Assembly: GCF_015350905.1 (NCBI RefSeq)
Contig: NZ_JADKRZ010000001.1
Span: forward strand, 806,001 to 870,000
DNA length: 64,000 nt
Source of the DNA: Curtobacterium sp. VKM Ac-2865
GTDB lineage: Bacteria > Actinomycetota > Actinomycetes > Actinomycetales > Microbacteriaceae
Reading direction: 5' to 3'
Shown here: positions 8,334-15,266 of the stretch, one piece after another
Layout of the letters: each line of letters begins with the position of its first letter
How positions within the stretch are numbered: the stretch's first letter is position 1
Program-made: the position numbers and the translations under genes
The notes under the pieces: generated by a model
Told to the model about the DNA's origin: nothing
The model's input: only the letters and a program-made list of their open reading frames with translations
The model's database searches: none

Positions 8334-9134
8334 TCAGTGGAAGACGGCCCCGTCGGTGTCGAGCGGATGCCGTTCCCCGGCGTCGAGCGCGACCGTCAGA
8401 CGGTTCTCGGGCGGCGGGATCGGGCAGGCGTACTGGTACGAGAACGCGCACGGCGGCAGGACCAGGGCGTTCCAGTCGAGCTCGACCTCGGCGGTACCGC
8501 CCGGATCGGCGATGAACAGGAAGCGACCCATGGAGTACGAGCTGCCGGGGTCGTCTTCGGACAGCGCGCTGGTGGCGTCCTGGACGATCAGCTGCAGGCG
8601 TGCCGACCCGCCGAACGGTGCCGACCGGACCGCGAGGAGCCTGGCGACCACACCGCGGATCGTGGTCTCGATCGTGCCGGCGACCACGAGCGGTTCGCCG
8701 GCGGCGTCGAGGACGCTCCCCCGAGCCTCCTGGCCGTCGACCGGTGTGTACGTGCCGGGCGTGACCAGGTCCGACGGCGGGAACCGGTCGATGCGCGCGA
8801 AGCGGCCGATCGCGTCGGCGGACGGGTCCCAGACGCGCAGGGTGTGACCACCGCTGACGGCGGCGACCGTGCCGGCCATGCCGCCCGGGAAGGCGACCGT
8901 GGACGCGACCACGGCGTCGTCACCAGCCACCAGGACCGTGCCGTCGACCGGGAGGCCGTCCACGGTGACGCCGTCGGCTGCGGTCGCGGTGACCTGCAGC
9001 CCGCCGACCGCGGGTGCCCAGGTCCCGGGGACCGGCCAGACCTGCTGGGGCTGGTCGACGTGCTGGGCGTTCACGAGTGCGAGCGGGCCACGGGCGCTGC
9101 GGACCCAGCGGTCGCGGGCGTCGGCGTCGGTCAT
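8334..9134 (-). CDS. DUF1684 family protein
   Basis: 266-residue soluble protein of the DUF1684 family. The C-terminal hallmark ALVLPPCAFSYQYACPIPPPENRL is clear, and the preceding DDPGSSYSMGRFLFIADP fits the family. Function is unknown; the family is often annotated only as a conserved cytoplasmic protein. The start ATG overlaps the stop of the AI-2E exporter gene by four bases (9131-9134), so it is co-transcribed and probably translated by coupling. No signal peptide or membrane segment is visible. Confidence 0.88.
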   Translation of the reverse strand: MTDADARDRWVRSARGPLALVNAQHVDQPQQVWPVPGTWAPAVGGLQVTATAADGVTVDGLPVDGTVLVAGDDAVVASTVAFPGGMAGTVAAVSGGHTLRVWDPSADAIGRFARIDRFPPSDLVTPGTYTPVDGQEARGSVLDAAGEPLVVAGTIETTIRGVVARLLAVRSAPFGGSARLQLIVQDATSALSEDDPGSSYSMGRFLFIADPGGTAEVELDWNALVLPPCAFSYQYACPIPPPENRLTVALDAGERHPLDTDGAVFH

Positions 9135-10267
9135 GCCTGCTCCTGCCGCGGGTAGATGACCTTCTGCACGATGATGATGACCGAGGCGGCGACCGGCACG
9201 GCCACCAGGGCGCCGAGCACGCCGCCGATGGTGGCTCCGGCGACGGCGGCGATGACGACGAGGGCGCCGGGGACCTGGACCGCCCGCGACATGATGCGCG
9301 GGGAGATGATGTACGACTCGACCTGCATGTAGACGAGGTAGTAGAGCGCGGCGGCCAGGGCGGTCGCGGGCGAGGCGAAGAAGCACAGCAGCGAGATGAC
9401 GACCGCCGCGCTGATGGTGCCGACGAGCGGGATCAGCGACCCGAGGAACGCGAAGGTGGCCAGCAGCACCGGCAGGGGCGCGCCGATGACGAGCAACCAG
9501 ACCAGGCTCAGCACGCCGTTGATACCGGCCTGGGTGATCTGCCCGACGACGTACCGGCCGACGGAGGAGGTGACCTCTTCACTGACGGCGATGTAGTTGT
9601 CGCGCCGCGACGCCGGGACGAAGCGGTACATCATCCGCTTCATGCCCCGCATCGACGCGAGGAAGTAGAGCATCAGGATGAGCACGATCAGCGCGCCGGT
9701 GATGCCCGAGAGGATCCCGCTGCCCACGGCGAGGATGCCACCGCCGAGGCTGAGCAGGTTGCCCGGGTCCTCCACGAACGTCTGCACGGACTGCAGCGCG
9801 TGGTTGACGTCGAACGAGCCGTTGAGCTGCCTCGACAGGTCCTGCACCCACTGTTGGCCGGAGAGGTCCTGCACGATGTCCGGGAAGTTCTGCACCAGGT
9901 TCGTCGCCTGGTTGATGAGGATCGGCACCACCGCGAAGACCACGCCGGCGAACGCAGCCAGCACGGTGACGACCACCGCGGTGATGGCGAGCCAGCGCGG
10001 GACGTACCGCTCCATGAACGTGACGAGCGGGTCGAGGCCGAGCGCGATGAACAGGGCGACGCCGATGTAGACCAGGACCGTCGAGAGCTGACCGATCAGC
10101 GACCCGACCAGGAGCGCCACGAGCACACCGATGCCACCCATGAAGCCGATGCGGAAGGCGTTGACGCGGACACCGGTGCCGGCGCTCGAGGCCTCGAACA
10201 CGACGTTGGGGGTGGGGCCGGGGCTGTCGACGCCGTGGGGGGCGTTCCGTCGCTTTCGCAGGTGCAT
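9131..10267 (-). CDS. AI-2E family transporter (multi-spanning membrane protein)
   Basis: 378-residue inner-membrane protein with about eight hydrophobic segments. The AI-2E exporter family pattern is seen: two N-terminal helices (FMGGIGVLVALLVGSL, VLVYIGVALFIALGLDPLV), a central amphipathic region (QNFPDIVQDLS..), and a C-terminal block with GSLIPLVGTISAAVV and YIISPRIMSRAVQVPGALVVIAAV. The family includes TqsA-like exporters and Na+/H+ antiporter-like members, so the substrate cannot be named. It is the first gene of a two-gene operon with DUF1684. Upstream lie tRNA-3'-end repeats and a tRNA on the same strand. Confidence 0.88.
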   Translation of the reverse strand: MHLRKRRNAPHGVDSPGPTPNVVFEASSAGTGVRVNAFRIGFMGGIGVLVALLVGSLIGQLSTVLVYIGVALFIALGLDPLVTFMERYVPRWLAITAVVVTVLAAFAGVVFAVVPILINQATNLVQNFPDIVQDLSGQQWVQDLSRQLNGSFDVNHALQSVQTFVEDPGNLLSLGGGILAVGSGILSGITGALIVLILMLYFLASMRGMKRMMYRFVPASRRDNYIAVSEEVTSSVGRYVVGQITQAGINGVLSLVWLLVIGAPLPVLLATFAFLGSLIPLVGTISAAVVISLLCFFASPATALAAALYYLVYMQVESYIISPRIMSRAVQVPGALVVIAAVAGATIGGVLGALVAVPVAASVIIIVQKVIYPRQEQA

Positions 10268-10298
10268 GGGGAGCGGGCGGCCTTTCGGTTCCTCGCGG

Positions 10299-10340
10299 CT
10301 ACGTGGGGCAGGCCGGCTTCGAGACTTCTCGAACCCGCGC
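10299..10340 (-). repeat. Degenerate copy of the neighbouring tRNA 3' end (copy 1)
   Basis: Read on the minus strand it begins CGCGGGTTCGAG (T-arm) and ends CTGCCCCACGTAG (acceptor end plus flank), like the intact tRNA, with about 11 extra bases in the middle. The middle folds as TTCGAG/CTCGAA. Confidence 0.65.
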
Positions 10341-10348
10341 CGGGTTCA

Positions 10349-10390
10349 CTACGTGGGGCGGGCCTGCGTCGGCACGGCTCGAGCCCGCGC
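10349..10390 (-). repeat. Degenerate copy of the neighbouring tRNA 3' end (copy 2)
   Basis: Minus strand GCGCGGGCTCGAG to CCCGCCCCACGTAG, again matching the T-arm and acceptor 3' end of the intact tRNA and its CACGTAG flank. It lies 50 bases from copy 1 and 52 from the intact 3' end, giving a regular tandem spacing. Confidence 0.65.
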
Positions 10391-10405
10391 TGGCTTCAGA
10401 CTACG

Positions 10406-10480
10406 TGGGGCGGGCGGGACTCGAACCCGCGAATCGTTCCGTTATGAGCAGACTGCCTTGACCAGCTTGGCTACCGCCCC
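10406..10480 (-). tRNA. tRNA with CAU anticodon (Met or lysidine-modified Ile2)
   Basis: 75-base cloverleaf on the minus strand. The acceptor is GGGGCGG/CCGCCCC with A73, and the D-arm is GCC/GGC. The anticodon loop CTCATAA gives CAU. The T-arm is GCGGG-TTCGAGT-CCCGC. CCA is not encoded. The anticodon stem has one G-A mismatch and one G-U pair. The D-arm and acceptor do not look like a standard elongator tRNA-Met, so tRNA-Ile2 (CAU read as lysidine-AU) is possible; sequence alone does not settle this. It follows the glycosyltransferase stop by 12 bases on the same strand. Confidence 0.88.
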
Positions 10481-10492
10481 TCGTCGGCAGGC

Positions 10493-11695
10493 CTAGGCCA
10501 CCGGCTCCCCACGATACAACGCCTCGAACGTGGCGAGCGTGCGGTTGATGTCGTGCGCTTCGATCATGGCCAGGCTGCGCTGACGCAGGGCCACGTAGTC
10601 CTCGTCCGTCGCGGTGAGGACGAGCGCGAGCTTGGCGGCGAGGTCCTGCTCGTCGCCCGGTTCGAACAGGTACCCGTTGCCGTCGATGAGGTGCGGCAGC
10701 GCCATCGAGTTCGCCGCGACGACAGGCAGGCCCGACGCCATGCCCTCGAGCGAGGCGATGCTCTGCAGCTCCGCGGTGGAGGGCATCGCGAACACGGTGG
10801 CGTTCGTCAGCGCGCGGTACTTGACCTCGTCGGAGACGAACCCCAGGAACGTGACGCGGTCCTCGATGCCGAGCTCCTTCGCCTGGGCGGTGAGCTTCGG
10901 GATCATCTCACCGTCGCCGACGATCGTGATCGTGGCGTGCAGCTCCGCCGGCAGCAGGGGGAGCGCGCGGAAGAGGACGTCGAGGTTCTTCTCCGGGGCG
11001 ACCCGTCCGACGAACACGATGTCGTTGCCGACGGGGCGTCCTTCGCGGGCCGCGTACCGGGAGGCGTCGATGCCGCAGGAGATCGCGAGGACGCGCTGCC
11101 CGGCGATCGCCTTGCGGAGGTAGTCCGCAGCCAGGTTCGTCGGCGTGGAGATGACGTCGGCGAGACGGTAGGTCTTGGCGGCGTCGTTCCAGGCGATCTT
11201 CAGCGCGATCGGCAGCGTGAACCGACCGAACGGCGTGTACTCGAGCAGGTTCTCCGGCATGAAGTGGTTCGTCGCGATGATGCGGATGCCGCGGTCGTGG
11301 GCTTCGCGGGCGACACCGCGGCCGATGATGATGTGCGACTGGATGTGCACGACGTCGGGCTTGATGGCGTCGATGAGCGGGGCGACGTGCCGGCGGACGG
11401 TCCAGGGCCAGGCGAAGCGCAGCCACGCGTGGAGCGGCCACTTGTACGACGGCAGCCGGTGCACCGTGAGGGTGACCCCGTGGTGCTCTTCCTCGTACGT
11501 ACCGTGGTGGCGGTTCGCGGCGGGGGCGATGATGTGGACTTCGTGTCCGCGCTCGGCCAGGCCGACGGCGAGCTGCTCGGTGAACGTCGCGGCACCGTTC
11601 ACGTCCGGTGCGAACGTGTCGGCGGCCATGAGGACCCGCAGCGGGTGGTGCTCCGCCGGGTGGTCCTGCGGTACGGGGGTGGCGTCTGCTGACAC
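10493..11695 (-). CDS. GT4-family glycosyltransferase
   Basis: Cytoplasmic or membrane-associated retaining glycosyltransferase with a GT-B fold, about 400 residues. The N-terminal acceptor domain starts RVLMAADTFAPDVNGAATF, typical of sugar transferases acting on lipid acceptors (PimB/MgtA-like). The C-terminal nucleotide-sugar domain shows DIVFVGRVAPEKNLDVLFRAL, VGDGEM and the E-rich motif PSTAELQSIASLEGMASGLPVVA. Donor and acceptor are not determinable. I chose GTG 11695 (AGGAGAGG about 12 bases upstream). The frame is open to a GTG at 11842, but that part is Gln/Pro-rich, not family-like, and overlaps a palindrome and direct repeat. Confidence 0.85.
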   Translation of the reverse strand: MSADATPVPQDHPAEHHPLRVLMAADTFAPDVNGAATFTEQLAVGLAERGHEVHIIAPAANRHHGTYEEEHHGVTLTVHRLPSYKWPLHAWLRFAWPWTVRRHVAPLIDAIKPDVVHIQSHIIIGRGVAREAHDRGIRIIATNHFMPENLLEYTPFGRFTLPIALKIAWNDAAKTYRLADVISTPTNLAADYLRKAIAGQRVLAISCGIDASRYAAREGRPVGNDIVFVGRVAPEKNLDVLFRALPLLPAELHATITIVGDGEMIPKLTAQAKELGIEDRVTFLGFVSDEVKYRALTNATVFAMPSTAELQSIASLEGMASGLPVVAANSMALPHLIDGNGYLFEPGDEQDLAAKLALVLTATDEDYVALRQRSLAMIEAHDINRTLATFEALYRGEPVA

Positions 11696-11793
11696 GGCGG
11701 GCGTCGTCCTCTCCTGGGCCTTCGTCCGGCCCCGGTGCTGGTCGGGTACCGGGCTGGTCTGGGCTTGGAACGCTACCGTACCGCTCTGTCCGG

Positions 11794-11819
11794 GCACGTC
11801 AGCCGCGCGGCTGACGTGC
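11794..11819. terminator. 26-bp perfect palindrome downstream of the DMT transporter gene
   Basis: Every base from 11794 to 11819 is self-complementary (half-site GCACGTCAGCCGC). It lies 52 bases after the DMT transporter stop and about 100 before the glycosyltransferase start, so a terminator or an operator are both possible. Confidence 0.55.
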
Positions 11820-11882
11820 TGGTGAGCCAGCGGCGCGACCACGGGTGCTGCGCGGCTGACGTGCGTGCGAGCTAGCGGCGCG
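11806..11882. repeat. Two 32-bp direct repeats, 45-bp period
   Basis: 11806-11837 and 11851-11882 share CGCGGCTGACGTGC and, further on, AGCGGCGCG at the same offset of 45. The second copy contains the last codons and stop of the DMT transporter gene, so the first looks like a duplication of that 3' end. Confidence 0.6.
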
Positions 11883-12786
11883 CTTCCGGGTGGTGCTTCG
11901 CGAGCAGGAACACCCCGGTGACGGCGATGGCAGCGGCGACCACGAACCCGAGCACGGCGACGACCGGGGCGCCGTCGGCCTCGTTCAGCACGATGACCCC
12001 GATGCCGACGGCCACGATCGGGTCGACGACGGTGAGCCCGGCGATGACCAGGTCGGCCGAGCCCGCCGAGTACGCGTTCTGCACGAAGTACCCGCCGAGG
12101 GACGCTGCCACGATGACCCCGACGATGGCGAGGACCGTGACCCAGTCGAACGTGTGGTTGACGAAGCGGTTCAGGGTGACCTTGGCGAGCGTCGCGACGA
12201 AGCCGTAGAGCACGCCGGCGCCGATGATGTAGTACAGCGCGCTCTTGTGCTTCGCGACGACCCGGAACGACACCAGCACGAGCACCAGCACGACCGCCAG
12301 GACCACCAGGACCGTGACGAGTTCACCGCGCGTGATCGCCGTCTCACGGCCGACGAACGCCGCGATGCAGACGAAGATGCCCACGCCGACGATGCAGGTC
12401 CACACGGCCCGGCGGGCGGCCTGGCCGAGCGGGACACCGGACGACCGCGACGAGAACCACGTCGTGATGACGAGCGCGACGGCGCCGAGCGGCTGCACGA
12501 CGATCAACGGCGCGAACGTGATGCTGACGAGCTGGAGGACGACCGCGATCCCCAGCATGAGCGTGCCGAGCACCCAGTACCCGCTGCCGACGAGCGCCAT
12601 GACGTGACGGATGCTGAGGCCCTGCGACTGTTTGCCGAGCCGGGCCTCGACCCGCTTGACCCCGCGACTCTGGAACTGCGCTCCGAGCGACAGGAACACC
12701 GCACCGACGAGCGCAACGGGGATCATCAGCGCCTGGAAGGGCGTCAGGTTGCTCACTGCGGCGGGCAGCTGGAGGTCCGGCGTCAC
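11872..12786 (-). CDS. DMT-superfamily transporter (EamA/NIPA-like)
   Basis: About 304 residues with nine to ten hydrophobic helices in two halves, as in drug/metabolite transporters. Seen: an N-terminal helix MIPVALVGAVFLSLGAQFQSRG, the half-repeat ITFAPLIVVQPLGAVALVITTW, and the second half GLTVVDPIVAVGIGVIVLNEADGAP near the C-terminus. The organisation also resembles NIPA-type magnesium transporters, so the substrate is open. Start GTG 12786 leaves only 39 bases to the divergent def gene, so the two promoters must overlap. The basic C-terminus (AKHHPEARR) is cytoplasmic by the positive-inside rule. Confidence 0.83.
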   Translation of the reverse strand: MTPDLQLPAAVSNLTPFQALMIPVALVGAVFLSLGAQFQSRGVKRVEARLGKQSQGLSIRHVMALVGSGYWVLGTLMLGIAVVLQLVSITFAPLIVVQPLGAVALVITTWFSSRSSGVPLGQAARRAVWTCIVGVGIFVCIAAFVGRETAITRGELVTVLVVLAVVLVLVLVSFRVVAKHKSALYYIIGAGVLYGFVATLAKVTLNRFVNHTFDWVTVLAIVGVIVAASLGGYFVQNAYSAGSADLVIAGLTVVDPIVAVGIGVIVLNEADGAPVVAVLGFVVAAAIAVTGVFLLAKHHPEARR

Positions 12787-12811
12787 GGGTCGAGGGTACC
12801 GTCCTGCTGCC

Positions 12812-12817
12812 GATAAC
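12812..12817 (+). promoter_or_regulatory. Probable -10 box of def (leaderless start)
   Basis: GATAAC lies nine bases before the def ATG and there is no Shine-Dalgarno sequence. Transcription would start one or two bases before the ATG, giving a leaderless mRNA. No convincing -35 box was seen. Confidence 0.45.
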
Positions 12818-12825
12818 CTGGGTGA

Positions 12826-13401
12826 ATGGCCGTCCTCCCGATCCGGATCACCGGTGAACCCGTCCTGCACGACCCCGCCGAGCAGGTCACCGTCTTCGAC
12901 GACGACCTGCTCGCCCTGGTGCAGGACATGTTCGAGACGATGGACCTGGCGCCGGGCGTCGGACTGGCCGGCCCGCAGGTCGGGGTCGGCAAGCGGCTGT
13001 TCGTGTACTCATACGTCGATGATGACGGCGTGCAGTGGCGCGGTGCCGCGGTGAACCCGGTGCTGTGGATCACTCCCCCGGAACCCGAGTCCGTGGAGGA
13101 ACTGGACGAGGACGAGGAGTCCGAGGGCTGCCTCTCCGTGCCCGGCCTGCGCTTCCCGCTCCGCCGCTCCGAGGGTGCGCTGCTCCGCGCGGTCGACGAG
13201 CACGGGGAGCCGTTCGAGATCGAGGCCCACGGGTGGCTCGCGCGGGTCTTCCAGCACGAGTACGACCACCTCGACGGCCTGCTGTACACGGACCGCCTGG
13301 TGCACCCGCACGCCAAGCAGGTCCAGAAGGCGGTCAAGAAGCACAGCTGGGGCGTCCCCGGACAGTCCTGGTTGCCCGGCCGCGACCACCCCGAGGGCTG
13401 A
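12826..13401 (+). CDS. def: Peptide deformylase
   Basis: Fe2+-dependent hydrolase that removes the formyl group from nascent proteins at the ribosome exit. All three family motifs are present in 191 residues: GVGLAGPQVG (I), EGCLSVPG with the metal-ligand Cys (II) and QHEYDHLDG with the HExxH ligands (III). An acidic insert ESVEELDEDEESEG precedes motif II and the C-terminus is extended, both common in actinobacterial enzymes. No adjacent fmt is present. Divergent from the DMT transporter gene and probably leaderless. Confidence 0.95.
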   Translation: MAVLPIRITGEPVLHDPAEQVTVFDDDLLALVQDMFETMDLAPGVGLAGPQVGVGKRLFVYSYVDDDGVQWRGAAVNPVLWITPPEPESVEELDEDEESEGCLSVPGLRFPLRRSEGALLRAVDEHGEPFEIEAHGWLARVFQHEYDHLDGLLYTDRLVHPHAKQVQKAVKKHSWGVPGQSWLPGRDHPEG

Positions 13402-13489
13402 CGACCGCAGCCAGGGACACCGCACCGCCCGGAGCGTCAGGGCAGTACTAACCCGGAGCGTCCGGGCAGGACCGGCCAGGAGGCTCCAC
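13402..13489. other. Convergent gap between def and the lipoprotein gene
   Basis: 88 bases with two similar 15-20 base stretches beginning CCCGGAGCGT, the second of which forms a short CCCGGA/TCCGGG stem at 13452-13466. It could be a weak bidirectional terminator. Nothing else is seen. Confidence 0.3.
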
Positions 13490-13984
13490 TCAGCCCCGGT
13501 ACGCCGCCATCGCGTGTCGCAGGTGGTCCATCTCCGGGTGACCCGGGCAGTACTCCGCCAGGCCGGCGGCGACGCGGTCGTCCCGCGCCGAGGTGACGGA
13601 CGACGTCCACGGCCCCGAACCGGTCAGCGCGCAGGCCGTCGCCAGGTCCTCGAGCGAAGCGGCGCCGTCCGCGGCACGGACCGCCGCCCGCTGCTGCGCG
13701 GACTCCTCCGTACCCGTGATGCGCTCGGCACGGCATGCGGAGCGGGCGTCCTTCCACACGGCGGAGTACGTCGTGTAGGTCTCCGTCCGGTCGGAGTCGT
13801 CGACGCGGCACACGAACGCGAAGACGATCGGCGAGGTGCCGGACGCCTGGACCTGCGACGACGGCGTGCTGTCGACCGCGGCGTCTGGTTCGGAGTCCGC
13901 CTGGGCAGTACACCCGGCCAGCCCGAACGCCACGAGCACCGCGGCGGAGAGCGCGGCGAGGGTGGTACGGCGGACAGCGAGCAC
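13490..13984 (-). CDS. Putative secreted lipoprotein, function unknown
   Basis: 164 residues starting MLAVRRTTLAALSAAVLVAF, then a lipobox LAGC with the lipidated Cys at residue 25, so it should be anchored to the outer face of the membrane. A Ser/Thr/Gln linker follows, then a small domain with five more cysteines (for example FVCRVDDSD, ARSACRAE, ATACALTG, AEYCPGHP) that could pair as disulfides. I recognise no family. Single gene between def and tRNA-Asn, convergent with def. The start has no strong Shine-Dalgarno sequence. Confidence 0.7.
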   Translation of the reverse strand: MLAVRRTTLAALSAAVLVAFGLAGCTAQADSEPDAAVDSTPSSQVQASGTSPIVFAFVCRVDDSDRTETYTTYSAVWKDARSACRAERITGTEESAQQRAAVRAADGAASLEDLATACALTGSGPWTSSVTSARDDRVAAGLAEYCPGHPEMDHLRHAMAAYRG

Positions 13985-14049
13985 CTGTGAACGCTAACAG
14001 GTAGGAGCCGCCGCCACATGGGCAGCCGCTCCGAACCGCGGACACGAAA

Positions 14050-14075
14050 AGGCCCTCACCTGACGGTGAGGGCCT
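14050..14075 (-). terminator. Rho-independent terminator of tRNA-Asn
   Basis: Perfect 11-bp stem AGGCCCTCACC/GGTGAGGGCCT with a four-base loop. On the minus strand it is followed by TTTT, a textbook intrinsic terminator four bases after the tRNA 3' end. Confidence 0.9.
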
Positions 14076-14079
14076 GACG

Positions 14080-14152
14080 CTCCCCGAGTTGGACTCGAAC
14101 CAACAACCTGCCGGTTAACAGCCGGCTGCTCTGCCAATTGAGCTATCGAGGA
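14080..14152 (-). tRNA. tRNA-Asn (GUU anticodon)
   Basis: 73-base cloverleaf on the minus strand: acceptor TCCTCGA/TCGGGGA with G73, D-arm GCTC..GAGC, anticodon loop CTGTTAA (GUU complement at 14117-14119), and T-arm GTTGG-TTCGAGT-CCAAC. CCA is not encoded. Followed by an intrinsic terminator, so transcribed alone. Confidence 0.95.
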
Positions 14153-14255
14153 TCAGCTGCTCGACCAGCACGCGGTCGCGACAACGGGATACAGCATAGC
14201 AGGACATCGAACCGGACCCGCGCATCGGACACGCGGCCCGGGCGCGCCGCGTGGC

Positions 14256-15266
14256 TCAGTACCCGGCGGTCGGGTCCACGACCCCGACGAAGCCCTCGCC
14301 GGACTCCGTCAGGAACGCCGTCACGTTGTGGCGGACCCGCTCGGCGAGCAGCGGCTCGACCATCTCCGGGGTGTCCGCCTGGTGCGGGGTGATGACGACC
14401 CCGGGGGCGTCCCACAGCGGGTGGCCGTCGGGCAGGGGCTCCGGGTCGGTCACGTCGAGACCGGCACCGGCGATGTCCCCGGCGTGCAGGGCCTCCACCA
14501 GGGCATCAGTGTCGACGAGGCCACCGCGCGCGATGTTCACGAGCCGGGCGGTGGGCTTCATCAGGGAGAACTGCGGTGCGCCGAACAGCTTGGACGTGTC
14601 GTCGGTCATCGCGGCGGCGATCATCACGACGTCGGCGTCCGGCAGCACGGCGTCGAGCTGATCCGTCGTCACGGTGCGGGTGGCGCCCGGCACGGGGGCG
14701 GAGGAGCGCCGGACCACGGTCACGTCGACCTCGAACGGGGCGAGCAGCCGGAGGTACTCCAGCGCGATGCCCCCGGCGCCGATGACCACGACGGAGCGCC
14801 CGTAGAGCGAGACGCCCTCGGGCTCGGTCCCCCACGACCGCACCCGGGCCCGCTTCGGCAGGACCCGCAGGGTGGCGAGGGTCAGGGCGAGCGCGTGCTC
14901 GGCGACGGGCTCGGCGTACGCACCCTTGGCCGACGTGAACAGGACCCGGTCACCGTGCTCGCGGATCAGGTGCACGAAGGCGTCGACCCCGGCGAAGGGC
15001 AGCTGCACCCAGGACACCGACGGCGCGGACTCCAGCGCCTGCGCGAGACCGGAGGGGTCCCGCGCGTCGAGCCAGACGATCCCGCGGGTGTCGTCGCCGA
15101 GCTCGGCGACGGTCCCGTCGGCATCCGACACGGCCGAGACGTGCAGGTCGGTCGGCGACGGGAGGATCGCCACGGGGCCGGCGGCCGGCGGGCCCACGGG
15201 GAGCGGCGCTCCGGCGTCGGTGACGACGGCTCGGTGACCGCGGGGCTGGACGTCGGTGTCGCTCAC
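14256..15266 (-). CDS. D-isomer-specific 2-hydroxyacid dehydrogenase family protein
   Basis: 336-residue NAD(P)-dependent oxidoreductase acting on 2-oxo/2-hydroxy acids. The Rossmann motif VVVIGAGGIALEYL (third Gly replaced by Ala) lies at about residue 150. The catalytic set follows: Arg in NIARGGLVDTD, Glu in DVTDPEPLPDGHPLW and His in ITPHQADT. The substrate is unknown. GTG start 15266 overlaps the stop of the preceding ABC ATPase by four bases (GTGA), so it is the last gene of the oligopeptide-uptake operon. An upstream extension of the frame lies inside the ATPase gene and is not family-like. The N-terminal substrate domain is divergent. Confidence 0.85.
   Translation of the reverse strand: MSDTDVQPRGHRAVVTDAGAPLPVGPPAAGPVAILPSPTDLHVSAVSDADGTVAELGDDTRGIVWLDARDPSGLAQALESAPSVSWVQLPFAGVDAFVHLIREHGDRVLFTSAKGAYAEPVAEHALALTLATLRVLPKRARVRSWGTEPEGVSLYGRSVVVIGAGGIALEYLRLLAPFEVDVTVVRRSSAPVPGATRTVTTDQLDAVLPDADVVMIAAAMTDDTSKLFGAPQFSLMKPTARLVNIARGGLVDTDALVEALHAGDIAGAGLDVTDPEPLPDGHPLWDAPGVVITPHQADTPEMVEPLLAERVRHNVTAFLTESGEGFVGVVDPTAGY

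Noticed and set aside
10406..10480. An integrated element or genomic island at the tRNA
   Set aside because: No integrase, phage or plasmid genes lie beside the tRNA-end repeats; at most an empty or ancient site is supported.
10493..11842. Glycosyltransferase start at 11842
   Set aside because: The extra 49 residues are not family-like and overlap a palindrome and a direct repeat; 11695 has a usable ribosome binding site.
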